A DNA stretch of 31,523 nt from a virus: positions 1-31,523 of the IMG/VR virus record IMGVR_UViG_3300043137_000503; one strand, 5' to 3'. The translations under genes and the position numbers were made by a program. Shown in pieces: positions 15,526 through 24,208 of this stretch (position 1 is the first letter of the stretch; each line of letters begins with the position of its first letter). The notes under the pieces were generated by a model that saw nothing but the letters and a program-made list of their open reading frames with translations, was not told the DNA's origin and did no database searches.

Positions 15526-15793
15526 AGAACGCTTTACTCGCATAGAAGACAAGCTAGATGTTCTCCTTGATAGGGCTGCCAGAACAGAAACAAAAGTAGA
15601 AAGCATCTCGGACAAGGTAGAGAGCATCGAGGCTAAAACTGTAGCTCATGACAACTACACAAGCAGGCTGTCAGAGCGAGTGGAGACTATTGAATCATTC
15701 GCAAAGGTGCCCGCAAGGATTTTTGAATTCACCTGGAAGGCAAGCCTCTCTGTCGGCGTAATAATAGCACTAATACATTGGATAAAGGGATAA
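15518..15793 (+). CDS. XhlA-like coiled-coil membrane protein
   Basis: 91 residues from ATG 15518 (GAGG at 15506-15509, spacing eight); a longer upstream start would overlap the holin-like gene entirely. Residues 1-62 form a charged coiled coil (RFTRIEDKLDVLL, TKVESISDKVESIEAK), and residues 73-89 a C-terminal transmembrane helix (ASLSVGVIIALIHWI). This layout is that of XhlA/haemolysin-type proteins, which work with holins in phage lysis. It overlaps the previous gene by eight bases. Together they look like a membrane half of a lysis cassette, but without an endolysin beside them. Confidence 0.55.
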   Translation: MSEERFTRIEDKLDVLLDRAARTETKVESISDKVESIEAKTVAHDNYTSRLSERVETIESFAKVPARIFEFTWKASLSVGVIIALIHWIKG

Positions 15794-15797
15794 TAAA

Positions 15798-16025
15798 ATG
15801 AAATGTCCGCACTGCCAGCATGAAATTGATAATCAAATAGAAGAAACAGAAATGGAATCAGAAGCTCCTGAGATGGACATGGATTCTGACGCCAAAGTTA
15901 AGGACGATGTTCTTGCTGAACTCATCGAAGCTATGAGGGGTTCATTGGGTGAAAAGCTCAAGCCCAAAGCAGAGATGTCCGTTTCCATAATCAAGAAAAA
16001 AGACGACGAAGATGAAGAGGTCTAA
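15798..16025 (+). CDS. Small protein with zinc-ribbon-like CxxC start
   Basis: 75 residues, starting MKCPHCQHEID: a single CPHC knuckle with two nearby His that could complete a metal site alone or in a dimer. The rest is extremely acidic (EEETEMESEAPEMDMD and a DDEDEEV tail) with one helix (DVLAELIEAMRGSL). AAGGGA upstream supports the start. It sits between the membrane pair and the adaptor. Function unknown; an adaptor or assembly helper is possible. Confidence 0.6.
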   Translation: MKCPHCQHEIDNQIEETEMESEAPEMDMDSDAKVKDDVLAELIEAMRGSLGEKLKPKAEMSVSIIKKKDDEDEEV

Positions 16026-16027
16026 CC

Positions 16028-16903
16028 ATGTCCTACACCTCAGCAGACCTGCTATCTGCAATTGAGAGACGCTCTTTTGCTCCCTCAAACCAGTCCACAT
16101 TCTCTACCACTGAAATACTTGCTTTGGCAAATGAAGAAACACAGTCACTCATCCTGCCTGCAATCTTGTCAGTGAGAGAAGAGTTTTTCGTCACTCAGTC
16201 AGAAATCACCATCACAGCAACCCAATCTTCATACGATGTTCCTGCTAGAGCCATTGGACTCATAGTAAGGGAAGTTCAGCTCGTTAACTCTTCTGGAAGC
16301 TACAAAGACATCCCAAGGATAGAGCCTGAAGACGTCAGAACCAGCCAAACTGGAAGCCCAACAGCTTTCTACATGAAGGGTAACTCTATTGTGCTCTACC
16401 CAACACCGTCAAGCACTCAAGATACACTGAGAGTCTCTTACTTTATTGCACCTGGAAGCCTTATAGAAACCTCTTCTGGAGCTGTTATCTCTGCAATCAA
16501 TACTACAACCAATGTAGTCACTGTCTCTACTATTCCCTCAACTTGGGTAACTGGAAATACTTTCGATTTACTGAATGCCAAAGGTGGACAGGAATACAAG
16601 GGAACAGACCTTACTTCAACTCTAGTCTCAGGTGCAGACATCACATTTACAACATTGCCGTCGAACTTAGCAGTTGGTGACTATGTTTCAATCGCAGAAA
16701 CAAGCCCACTGGTTCAACTTCCACCAAACTTCAGACCCGTTCTTGCTCAAGCTGTTGCTTCAAGAATGCTTCAAAGCATGAATCAACCTGGAGCAGATGA
16801 TGCAATGCGTCAATTGGACAAGGTGATGCAAGCAGCCATCAAAATGATAACTCCCCGAGTTGTGGGGGAAGACCGAGTACTACTTCCGAATAATTGGTTC
16901 TGA
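16028..16903 (+). CDS. Head-tail adaptor protein (P22 gp4 / T7 gp11-like)
   Basis: 291 residues, larger than the 170-200 usual for this family. N-terminal helices (SADLLSAIERRSFAP, EILALANEETQSLILP) and the central signature (PTAFYMKGNSIVLYPTPSSTQDTLRVSYF) are typical of podovirus adaptors that join the portal ring to the nozzle. Residues about 148-228 form an extra beta-rich insertion (NVVTVSTIPSTW, GDYVSIAETSP) that explains the length. The C-terminal helix (QAVASRMLQSMNQPG) would insert against the portal. It lies directly before the nozzle gene as in P22. Confidence 0.75.
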   Translation: MSYTSADLLSAIERRSFAPSNQSTFSTTEILALANEETQSLILPAILSVREEFFVTQSEITITATQSSYDVPARAIGLIVREVQLVNSSGSYKDIPRIEPEDVRTSQTGSPTAFYMKGNSIVLYPTPSSTQDTLRVSYFIAPGSLIETSSGAVISAINTTTNVVTVSTIPSTWVTGNTFDLLNAKGGQEYKGTDLTSTLVSGADITFTTLPSNLAVGDYVSIAETSPLVQLPPNFRPVLAQAVASRMLQSMNQPGADDAMRQLDKVMQAAIKMITPRVVGEDRVLLPNNWF

Positions 16904-16925
16904 AAATCCTTAAGGAACAATCTAA

Positions 16926-19409
16926 ATGAGTCAGACGTTAACACTTAAAGCTAAAGGGTTGTATACCTCCTGGTCGGAATTTGCCGAAATACCAGAAGGA
17001 AGCCTCATTGTAGCGGATAACATCGATATCTCTACAGATAATATTGTTGAACCAAGACGGGGTTTCGAACGGCAATCCGCAGGCTACTCATCCTCGTCAA
17101 ACAGAACAGATAAGATTTGGTTCTATCAAGATAAGCAATTCGCTCACAATGGAACAACGCTTTTCTCTGCAACAAACGTATCCTATTTCAGCTCAGGTAC
17201 TTGGAATTCAGTAGGAACATTCTCCGCACCCTCAGAAGCAAGAATTAAGACTCTAGAAGCCTCTCAGAACCTCTACTTCACAACTTCAACTGGTGTGCAG
17301 AAGCTCGATGCCTACAATGGCACAGCAAGGCTTTCTGGTGCTTTTAAAGGATTGGACCTTGAAGCCTCAACAACTGGTGCTTCTGGCTTTCTAGCAAACA
17401 ACTTCAGAGTTGCTTACAGAATCCTTTGGGGTATTGAAGACGCAAACAAGAACTTACAGATTGGTGCTCCTTCACAACGAATTGACCTCAAGAATGTTGC
17501 TGGTGGAACCAGAGATGTTTCTTTAACCTTGACCATTCCCTCTGGTGTCACTACCTCATGGTTGTATCAAGTCTACAGAAGCTCACAAATCGATAACACC
17601 TCTGCAGACATTGAACCAAACGATGAGCTTCAGCTTGTCTATGAAGGTAACCCAACAGCAGGTCAAATTACTGCGGGAACCATTACACTCACAGACCTTG
17701 TTCCTGATGCTTTAAGAGGAGCGACAATCTACACCGCTGCTTCTCAAGAAGGCATCGCCTACTCAAACGAGAGACCTCCACTGGCAAAAGACTTGGCAAC
17801 TTTCAGGGACACTACCTTTTATTCAAACATCACTTCAAAACATCGCTACTACCTGACCATCCTTGGTGTCTCTGGAACCAATGGTATGGCTGTAAACGAT
17901 ACGATTTACATCGATGGAATCACTTACACCGGTAAAGCAGCTGAGACTGTAGCATCTGCTCAGTTCAAAGTAACTACTTCTGGCTCTGCCTCACAGAACA
18001 TCAAAGACACAGCACTATCACTGGTCAAAATCATCAACAGACACACTTCATCAACTGTCTATGCCTATTACCTCTCTGGACCTGATGACCTTCCTGGGAA
18101 GATTCTGCTGGAAGAGAGAAGTATCGGTGGTTCAGCTTTTGTCATCAGAGCGTCAAGAGCATCGAGCTTGAGTCCTTCAGGTATCCCTTCAAGTGGAAGC
18201 ACTGAGACCTCAACAAACGACAACTTCAAGAACGGTCTGATGTGGTCAAAGCCTTTTCAACCTGAAGCAGTTCCTCTAGTGAACCAGCTGCAAGTTGGAA
18301 ACAAAGACAAGGCCATTCTGCGGATTGTTCCATTGAAAGATGCACTCATCATCTTCAAGGAAGAGGGTATCTACAGGCTTACTGGTTACTACCCGAGCTT
18401 TGACGTTGAATTGCTAGACTCATCTGCAAGACTTATTGGAAATGAAACCCCTCAGATTTTAAACAACCAAATCTTCTGCCTCACAGACCAGGGTGTCTCT
18501 GTAGTTGCTGACTCTGTTAAAATCATCTCCAGACCCATAGAGCAGACGCTTCTTGAACTGTTCGCATCAAGCTTGGCACTGGTGAAGTCTGTTGGTTTTG
18601 GCTGTGCCTATGAGACTGAGAGAAAGTATTACCTTTGGCTTCCCCAGAGTGAGAATGCTACCTATGCAACCCAGGCTTTTGTCTACAACGTTTTCACAAA
18701 TACCTGGGTCAGACATCTTGTCAATGCATCCACTGCACTCACCACAACGACCCAGCTCTATGTTGGTGACCCAACCTCTAACTTCATTTTAAAAGACAGA
18801 AAGAGCTACACATTCAGAGACTATGGTGACTACAAAGCAGTGGTGACTATAATTTCCTCAGCTGGAAACACCTTAACTTTGGACTCCATTGCAAGTGTAG
18901 TGGTGGGTGATTTGATTTATCAGACATCCTCAATATTTGCCTATGTGACGTCCCTTGATAGCTTGGCTTCTACCGTTGTAGTTAGCACAAATCCTGGCTT
19001 CACAAGCGCCGCCGCAGACCTTCTATCTGCTATTAATGTTACCCTAAAATGGCTCCCGATTGCTGCTGGAAATCCAGGCATCACAAAATCCTTTCACACC
19101 ACACAGCTCATCTTTAAATCCAGGTTCACTGGCATCGGTTACATGACCTTTGAATCAGACCTCTCATCTTCAGTTGAGAATGTGGCTTTACAGGGCGGAG
19201 AAATTGATGCTTGGGGGCTGTTTAGATGGGACTTCGCTCCTTGGGGTGGGGACACTCAGAAAAGACCACTTCGACAATGGGTACCTCGTACAAAGCAACG
19301 CTGCTCACAGCTTACAGTGGGGTTCACTCATGCTTTTGCATTCTCGGGCTGGCAGCTGCAAGGGCTATCCGTTCACTTTGAGGGCGGCTCAGAGAAAACT
19401 GACCGCTAA
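16926..19409 (+). CDS. Tail nozzle / DNA stabilisation protein (P22 gp10 / T7 gp12-like)
   Basis: 827 residues, immediately after the adaptor. It would form the hexameric nozzle that seals packaged DNA. The N-terminus (FAEIPEGSLIVADNIDISTDNIVEPRRGF) and the central DALIIFKEEGIYRLTGYYP followed by CLTDQGVSVVAD are the propeller-type motifs of this family. Two extra beta-rich segments, about 316-410 and 637-700, enlarge it; the first resembles the putative decoration protein at 11062. AAGGAA supports the ATG. Size matches T7 gp12 better than P22 gp10. Confidence 0.75.
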   Translation: MSQTLTLKAKGLYTSWSEFAEIPEGSLIVADNIDISTDNIVEPRRGFERQSAGYSSSSNRTDKIWFYQDKQFAHNGTTLFSATNVSYFSSGTWNSVGTFSAPSEARIKTLEASQNLYFTTSTGVQKLDAYNGTARLSGAFKGLDLEASTTGASGFLANNFRVAYRILWGIEDANKNLQIGAPSQRIDLKNVAGGTRDVSLTLTIPSGVTTSWLYQVYRSSQIDNTSADIEPNDELQLVYEGNPTAGQITAGTITLTDLVPDALRGATIYTAASQEGIAYSNERPPLAKDLATFRDTTFYSNITSKHRYYLTILGVSGTNGMAVNDTIYIDGITYTGKAAETVASAQFKVTTSGSASQNIKDTALSLVKIINRHTSSTVYAYYLSGPDDLPGKILLEERSIGGSAFVIRASRASSLSPSGIPSSGSTETSTNDNFKNGLMWSKPFQPEAVPLVNQLQVGNKDKAILRIVPLKDALIIFKEEGIYRLTGYYPSFDVELLDSSARLIGNETPQILNNQIFCLTDQGVSVVADSVKIISRPIEQTLLELFASSLALVKSVGFGCAYETERKYYLWLPQSENATYATQAFVYNVFTNTWVRHLVNASTALTTTTQLYVGDPTSNFILKDRKSYTFRDYGDYKAVVTIISSAGNTLTLDSIASVVVGDLIYQTSSIFAYVTSLDSLASTVVVSTNPGFTSAAADLLSAINVTLKWLPIAAGNPGITKSFHTTQLIFKSRFTGIGYMTFESDLSSSVENVALQGGEIDAWGLFRWDFAPWGGDTQKRPLRQWVPRTKQRCSQLTVGFTHAFAFSGWQLQGLSVHFEGGSEKTDR

Positions 19410-19460
19410 ATTAGACAACAAATTGGATGCTACGAAGCCCAGTGTAGTTAGGGGGATGTT

Positions 19461-19865
19461 ATGGCAAAATTACCATCGCTAAAACGCATAATTTCAGATT
19501 CTCTTACGAAGTACCAGGATTTAAATGAACCTGTGTTTGCCGTCCTCAATAACTTCATGGAGTCAGTTTCAAGGGCATTAAATGGTAACCTTACGTTCTC
19601 AGAAAACATGGATTCCCAGATAATGAGCTTCACAGACAATGGAGTCTACCCAATCAAACTTGCATGGAGCCGCACTTCAAAACCCAGAGCGATTTGGCTT
19701 GGTGCCATCTCAAGAGTCGACGGTTCTGACCCAGTGCTCTCTACCGCCGTAACTCCCAACTGGAAATTTTCACAAAACGGTCAAATAGAAATCATCTCAA
19801 TGGTCGGTCTCTCTGCTTCATCAACAAATAAATACAACATTACATTAATAGCAATTACAGGATAA
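19461..19865 (+). CDS. Small virion protein in the tail-needle position
   Basis: 134 residues. An N-terminal helical part (about 1-50) precedes a beta-rich domain with SRTSKPRAIWLGAISRVDG and NGQIEIISMVGLS, which looks like a compact trimeric knob. In P22 the needle gene (gp26) follows the nozzle gene, as here, but this protein is half that length and lacks a long coiled-coil rod, so it may be only a plug or knob. AGGGGG upstream of the ATG is a good ribosome-binding site. Confidence 0.45.
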   Translation: MAKLPSLKRIISDSLTKYQDLNEPVFAVLNNFMESVSRALNGNLTFSENMDSQIMSFTDNGVYPIKLAWSRTSKPRAIWLGAISRVDGSDPVLSTAVTPNWKFSQNGQIEIISMVGLSASSTNKYNITLIAITG

Positions 19866-19870
19866 ACAAC

Positions 19871-21610
19871 ATGGCATTCGTTCAAACGCTAGAAGACGAC
19901 GAAGATAAAGACAAGCCTCAAGAGCAACAAGGTGCGGAAAAGGTCCTTTCTACGGGGCAAGGGTCAACTATCCCTACAGGCGGTTCCTCAACTGCTCAAT
20001 CCCCTGAAGGCAAAAAAGCCTCAAGTACTGGTTGGTCAAATCTCACACAATACATTGATGCCAATAAGGGTAACGACGTTGCTCTGGCAGATAAAATTGG
20101 CTCTACTGTGGATAACCAAGCAACCACAATCAAGGACACTCAGAACACCCTTGGAACCAAAGCAACTACTGACATCGCAAAGAGCATAGTCAAGGATTCT
20201 GGTGTCATATCTGGGCTGAATTCTAATCCCACTGCGGTGAATAAGGATGCTTTCGCCGCACAAAGAAATGCAACTTACAAAGGTCCAAATGATACATCTG
20301 ACTACACTGAATACGCAAAACAGCAAGCAGACCTGAACAAGTTTAAAGGAACGCTCGATAATACCAACTCACAAGAAGGCAGAGAAGTACTTCTCACTGA
20401 TGCCTATAAGAGAAACGACTACAATCAAGGTATGAAGAAGCTCGATGGTTTCATTCTTGGTGCCAGTGAGGGTTCAAAGCAGAAGATTGCAGACCTCAAC
20501 AACAAATACTCGGGTGTTGAAACAGATTGGAATAAATTTAACGACGAAATCAGAGGTTCCATTACTGGTGCAAGAGAAGCTACAAAGAAGACTGCTGAAG
20601 CAACAAACAAAGCTTATCAAGATGCCCTGAAGGCTACAGAAGCAAATGTTAACGCAGCAAAAACCTCTGCACAAACAAACAGTGCTCAAAGACAGCAACA
20701 GTTCAATTCACTCACTTCAAACCTCAGTAACCAAGACCCTAACGTAAGAGCTGAGGCTATGAAACAAGCTGGCATCGACCCGTCGGTTGGTGAGTGGTTG
20801 ATGAGCAGGGGAGTGCAACCAAAAGACCTTCTTTCACAAGCCGGTGGGGCAAAGGTTGGAAACTTCCTTCAAGATGGTGAAGCACAGAAATACTCTGCTT
20901 TGATGAACCTCGATGACAAGCAAGTAAACGAAGACCTGACCAGTAAGGGTGTCACTGACCAAGTGTTCAACTCGGATGGCATCAAAATAAAAGGTGCTGC
21001 TGATGCAAAGGCTTTGCAAGATTCACTCAATTCTCAAAGAGCCTCAAAACAATCCGAGCGAATTAAACAATCTGAGCGTTTAAGAGCCAAAATCAATCAG
21101 GGTGTTTATGACCAAGAAGTAGCTTCTGCAACAGGTCTTTCACAAGACGAGTTCAGCTATGCAAGAGCGAATGGAATCAATCTTTCAAACGACTTCAGAA
21201 CAGGTGCAACTCTCAACGTTGGTGACGTAGCAAACAACGACCAAAGAAAGCAATGGGGTGACCTGAAGGCTCTACTTGGTATCAATGACAACTTCAACAT
21301 TCAAGACACACAAGATGAAGGCAACGCATTCAGTTACAATTCTGGAAATGTTGTTTCTCAAATTGGTCAGAAGAGAGCTGCTCAAGCTGCAGAGGCGGAA
21401 AGACAGAGAGTTGAGGCGGAGAAAGCTGCTGCTGAAGCTGAGAGAAAGCGTCAACAACAATTGCAGGAAACTGGAGTTGAAGGTCTCAATACTGACTTTG
21501 GTAATCCAAGCAACCCTACACCTCAGGCTGGAGCTGGGGAAGCTCCGGCACCAGACAATGCTCTATCAAGAAAAATCAACAAATTTGGCAATTGGCTTTC
21601 AGGGAAATAA
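19871..21610 (+). CDS. Ejection-type internal virion protein
   Basis: 579 residues, Gln/Asn/Ala/Lys-rich, largely helical, no signal peptide. Long coiled-coil regions around 225-285 and 500-531 (AEAERQRVEAEKAAAEAERKR) are separated by a middle domain (NVRAEAMKQAGIDPSVGEWLMSRG). Position after the nozzle and needle slot matches the P22 ejection genes (14, 7, 20, 16), whose products leave the virion and help DNA cross the envelope. Residues about 533-551 carry TGVEGLNTDFGNPSNPTPQ, a pattern almost repeated in the small lipoprotein at 26235. Exact P22 counterpart cannot be set. Confidence 0.6.
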   Translation: MAFVQTLEDDEDKDKPQEQQGAEKVLSTGQGSTIPTGGSSTAQSPEGKKASSTGWSNLTQYIDANKGNDVALADKIGSTVDNQATTIKDTQNTLGTKATTDIAKSIVKDSGVISGLNSNPTAVNKDAFAAQRNATYKGPNDTSDYTEYAKQQADLNKFKGTLDNTNSQEGREVLLTDAYKRNDYNQGMKKLDGFILGASEGSKQKIADLNNKYSGVETDWNKFNDEIRGSITGAREATKKTAEATNKAYQDALKATEANVNAAKTSAQTNSAQRQQQFNSLTSNLSNQDPNVRAEAMKQAGIDPSVGEWLMSRGVQPKDLLSQAGGAKVGNFLQDGEAQKYSALMNLDDKQVNEDLTSKGVTDQVFNSDGIKIKGAADAKALQDSLNSQRASKQSERIKQSERLRAKINQGVYDQEVASATGLSQDEFSYARANGINLSNDFRTGATLNVGDVANNDQRKQWGDLKALLGINDNFNIQDTQDEGNAFSYNSGNVVSQIGQKRAAQAAEAERQRVEAEKAAAEAERKRQQQLQETGVEGLNTDFGNPSNPTPQAGAGEAPAPDNALSRKINKFGNWLSGK

Positions 21611-21622
21611 AAGGAAACAATC

Positions 21623-23032
21623 ATGGGTATTCTAGACTTGTTCGGGGGTAATACAGCCTCTGAAGATAGAAAAGCAAAACAAAAGCTCGACGAGATGGGA
21701 AATGTTATTGAAGACGTGGATACCCCAGTCTTTGAAGACATCGTTCCAGACAACTACAGCTGGCAAGGTGATTTGAACCCTGCTGCACTTGTTGATGCTC
21801 AGACAGTTTCTGCACCTGATAAGTTAAATTACGAAGGTGTAGATTCGTTCCTTGCAGACAACTATGAAGCACAAGATTCATTGCTAAACGACATCAATGT
21901 TGACCCCCGACTTCAAGACAACCAGATGGCTGCTCTAGCAAGCCTTCAGGGTATCATCGACAATGGTGGAATGAGCTTAAAAGAGCAGGCTCAGATGCAA
22001 AAGCTTCAGGGTGATGTAGGTGCTGCTGACAAGGGTCGCAGAGATGCTATCCTGCAGAACATGCAAGCCAAAGGACAGTCTGGTGGTGGTTTAGAACTAC
22101 TGGCTCAGATGCAATCATCCCAAGCTGCTACAGACAGAGCTTCACAAGGTGGCTTAGACGCTGCTGCTATGGCACAAGAGAGAGCTTTGAGTGCTATCAT
22201 GCAACAAGGGAACATGTCTGGTCAGATGCGAGACCAAAGCTTTGGCGAACAGTCTCAGCAAGCCTCGGCACAGGATGCTATCAACAAGTTCAATACTCAA
22301 AACAAGATGAACACTTCTCAGTTTAATGCTGGTGTAAATAACAATGCTGGCCAGTTTAATGCTGGGAACACACTTGATACAGGCAAGTTTAACATACAGG
22401 GTACTCAGCAAAACAAGCAATTTAATGCTGGTCAAGAACAAGGTGCACAGCAGTCCAACGCCAATACTGTGAATGACATGGCAACAAAGACTTGGGGTGC
22501 AAAACAAGACCTTTCTAACATGAACACTGGTGCTTCTAATCAAGCCATGATTCAGAACAAAGTAAACAAGCCTCAGAACATGTTTGACAATGCTTCAAAG
22601 AAAGCAGGAATGCAGCAAGGTGCTCTTGGTGCTCAGGCTGATTATTACACTATGCTTGGCGACCGCAAGAAGAAAGAAGCTGCTGAAACATTGGGTGCTA
22701 TTACCAAAGGTGCAACCGCTATTGGAGGTGCAGCACTCAGCGCAGGAATGATGGCTTCAGATGAACGAGTAAAGAAAGACATCAAGAAAGTCTCTCCTGA
22801 AGCAATTCAAGAGTTCTTCTCGGCGTTTGACCCAAAAAGTTACAAATACAAATCTCAAGAACATGGTGAAGGTGATAAAGTCGGTCTCATGGTCCAGGAT
22901 ATTGAAGACACTGAACTCGGCCAGAAGATGGTTAGAGAGCAGGACGGCGTCAAGGCAATTGATAAGCAAACCCTTGAAGGGGTCATGTTATCGGCTATTT
23001 CAGAACTCATGAAAGAAAAAAGGAAAAAGTAA
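21623..23032 (+). CDS. Ejection-type protein with FNAG repeats and C-terminal S74 self-cleaving chaperone
   Basis: 469 residues. The N-terminal half is Gln/Ala-rich and helical. About 229-275 contains several QFNAG-type repeats about ten residues apart. The last 91 residues are an intramolecular chaperone of the endosialidase/peptidase S74 kind: S379 in SDERVKKDI, GLMVQDIED, and a terminal helix (LEGVMLSAISELMKEK). In this family, Ser and Lys drive self-cleavage before the Ser, so the product would be 378 residues plus a released chaperone. The domain usually ends tail fibres; here it is in the ejection block. AAAAGGAA supports the start. Confidence 0.75.
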   Translation: MGILDLFGGNTASEDRKAKQKLDEMGNVIEDVDTPVFEDIVPDNYSWQGDLNPAALVDAQTVSAPDKLNYEGVDSFLADNYEAQDSLLNDINVDPRLQDNQMAALASLQGIIDNGGMSLKEQAQMQKLQGDVGAADKGRRDAILQNMQAKGQSGGGLELLAQMQSSQAATDRASQGGLDAAAMAQERALSAIMQQGNMSGQMRDQSFGEQSQQASAQDAINKFNTQNKMNTSQFNAGVNNNAGQFNAGNTLDTGKFNIQGTQQNKQFNAGQEQGAQQSNANTVNDMATKTWGAKQDLSNMNTGASNQAMIQNKVNKPQNMFDNASKKAGMQQGALGAQADYYTMLGDRKKKEAAETLGAITKGATAIGGAALSAGMMASDERVKKDIKKVSPEAIQEFFSAFDPKSYKYKSQEHGEGDKVGLMVQDIEDTELGQKMVREQDGVKAIDKQTLEGVMLSAISELMKEKRKK

Positions 23033-23033
23033 C

Positions 23034-24206
23034 ATGCAGTTTGGTCCTCTCACAGAGCAAGAAACTCTTGATGAAAATGAAAAGAAAAAACAAGCTCTCA
23101 GAAGCTACTTGACACAGAAATACAGTGCTCCCGTTGCTGAAGAAGCTCCACCCTCGAATGAAAATCAACGCATAGCCTCAGACCTCGTGACCAACCTCGG
23201 GTCAGCCTTTGAGCAGTTTGGAAGGGGTGCCTCTGTTGCACGTGGCGGCGTTCGTGATGATGGTTCTTTTTACATGGACGTTAACTCTCAGGTTCAAGGA
23301 AAATTCGACCGGGATGAAAAGAAGCTCAAAGATGAACAACTCAAAAAGCGACAGTTGCAGGACGATACTTGGAACGCCGATGTTAAGAACAGACAGGTTC
23401 AAGAATGGGCTGACTCTGATGCAGATAGAGCTACCAAAACAGCCGACCTAGAAGCTGAAAAAGACCCTACAAGTCAACAGTCAGTAATGGCACAAGAACT
23501 TGCGAAGCGTCTAATGCCAAGCAAAGACTTTACTGGAATGAGTGCTGCTCAATTGAAGAATGCTATCCCGACACTTGAGAAGCTTTATGCAATTGAAGAG
23601 AACAACAAAGCCAAGATTGAAGCTGCAAAAGCACTACAAGCAGAGCGTTCAGTTGCCAGAAACGACAGAGAGCAAGCTAGAGCTGATGTTAGAGAAGACA
23701 GACAATACAAGCGACAAGAAGAGCTGAAGCTAAGGGAACTGGAAACAAACATTCCTGGCTACGAGAAGACTGGTGAGGCTGCCATTAAAGCATCTGACGC
23801 TGAGAAACTTAGAAAAGCAGCTGCAACACAAGAGACAATTGATGCACAATTGAACGAGCTAAGAGACCTTCAATCGAAGTATGGAAACTTTGAAACTGGG
23901 CCAAATGGCGAGCGCATGCTTGCTCTGTCTAGTTCAATACAGTTGAAGCTAAAGGAACTGGAAAACCTTGGTGTCTTGAACGGTCCCGACTTGTCAATCC
24001 TTCAGAAACAAATCCCCGATGTCGGTGGCTGGTCTGGACTGAATCCCACAAACCGCAACGACAATACCGCCGCTAAACTAGAGCAGGCTCAGAAGATGAT
24101 TCGAGGAATGACTGAGAAGACACTCGAAAAGTCAGGCTTTAGAAAAGCAGGTGCACAGCAGCAAGATGCTCCACCTAAGAAAAACTTTACGCATGAGGAC
24201 TTTTAA
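23034..24206 (+). CDS. Ejection-type internal virion protein, coiled-coil rich
   Basis: 390 residues, highly charged, helical almost throughout. Long heptad-like stretches lie around 85-150 and 180-245 (NDREQARADVREDRQYKRQEELKLRELE is split here by polar runs). A short Pro/Glu segment at 35-45 and a disordered basic C-terminus complete it. No enzyme motif is visible. It begins two bases after the previous stop and ends two bases before the next start, so all these genes form one translational unit. Likely an ejected protein that lines the channel across the cell envelope. Confidence 0.55.
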   Translation: MQFGPLTEQETLDENEKKKQALRSYLTQKYSAPVAEEAPPSNENQRIASDLVTNLGSAFEQFGRGASVARGGVRDDGSFYMDVNSQVQGKFDRDEKKLKDEQLKKRQLQDDTWNADVKNRQVQEWADSDADRATKTADLEAEKDPTSQQSVMAQELAKRLMPSKDFTGMSAAQLKNAIPTLEKLYAIEENNKAKIEAAKALQAERSVARNDREQARADVREDRQYKRQEELKLRELETNIPGYEKTGEAAIKASDAEKLRKAAATQETIDAQLNELRDLQSKYGNFETGPNGERMLALSSSIQLKLKELENLGVLNGPDLSILQKQIPDVGGWSGLNPTNRNDNTAAKLEQAQKMIRGMTEKTLEKSGFRKAGAQQQDAPPKKNFTHEDF

Positions 24207-24208
24207 CT

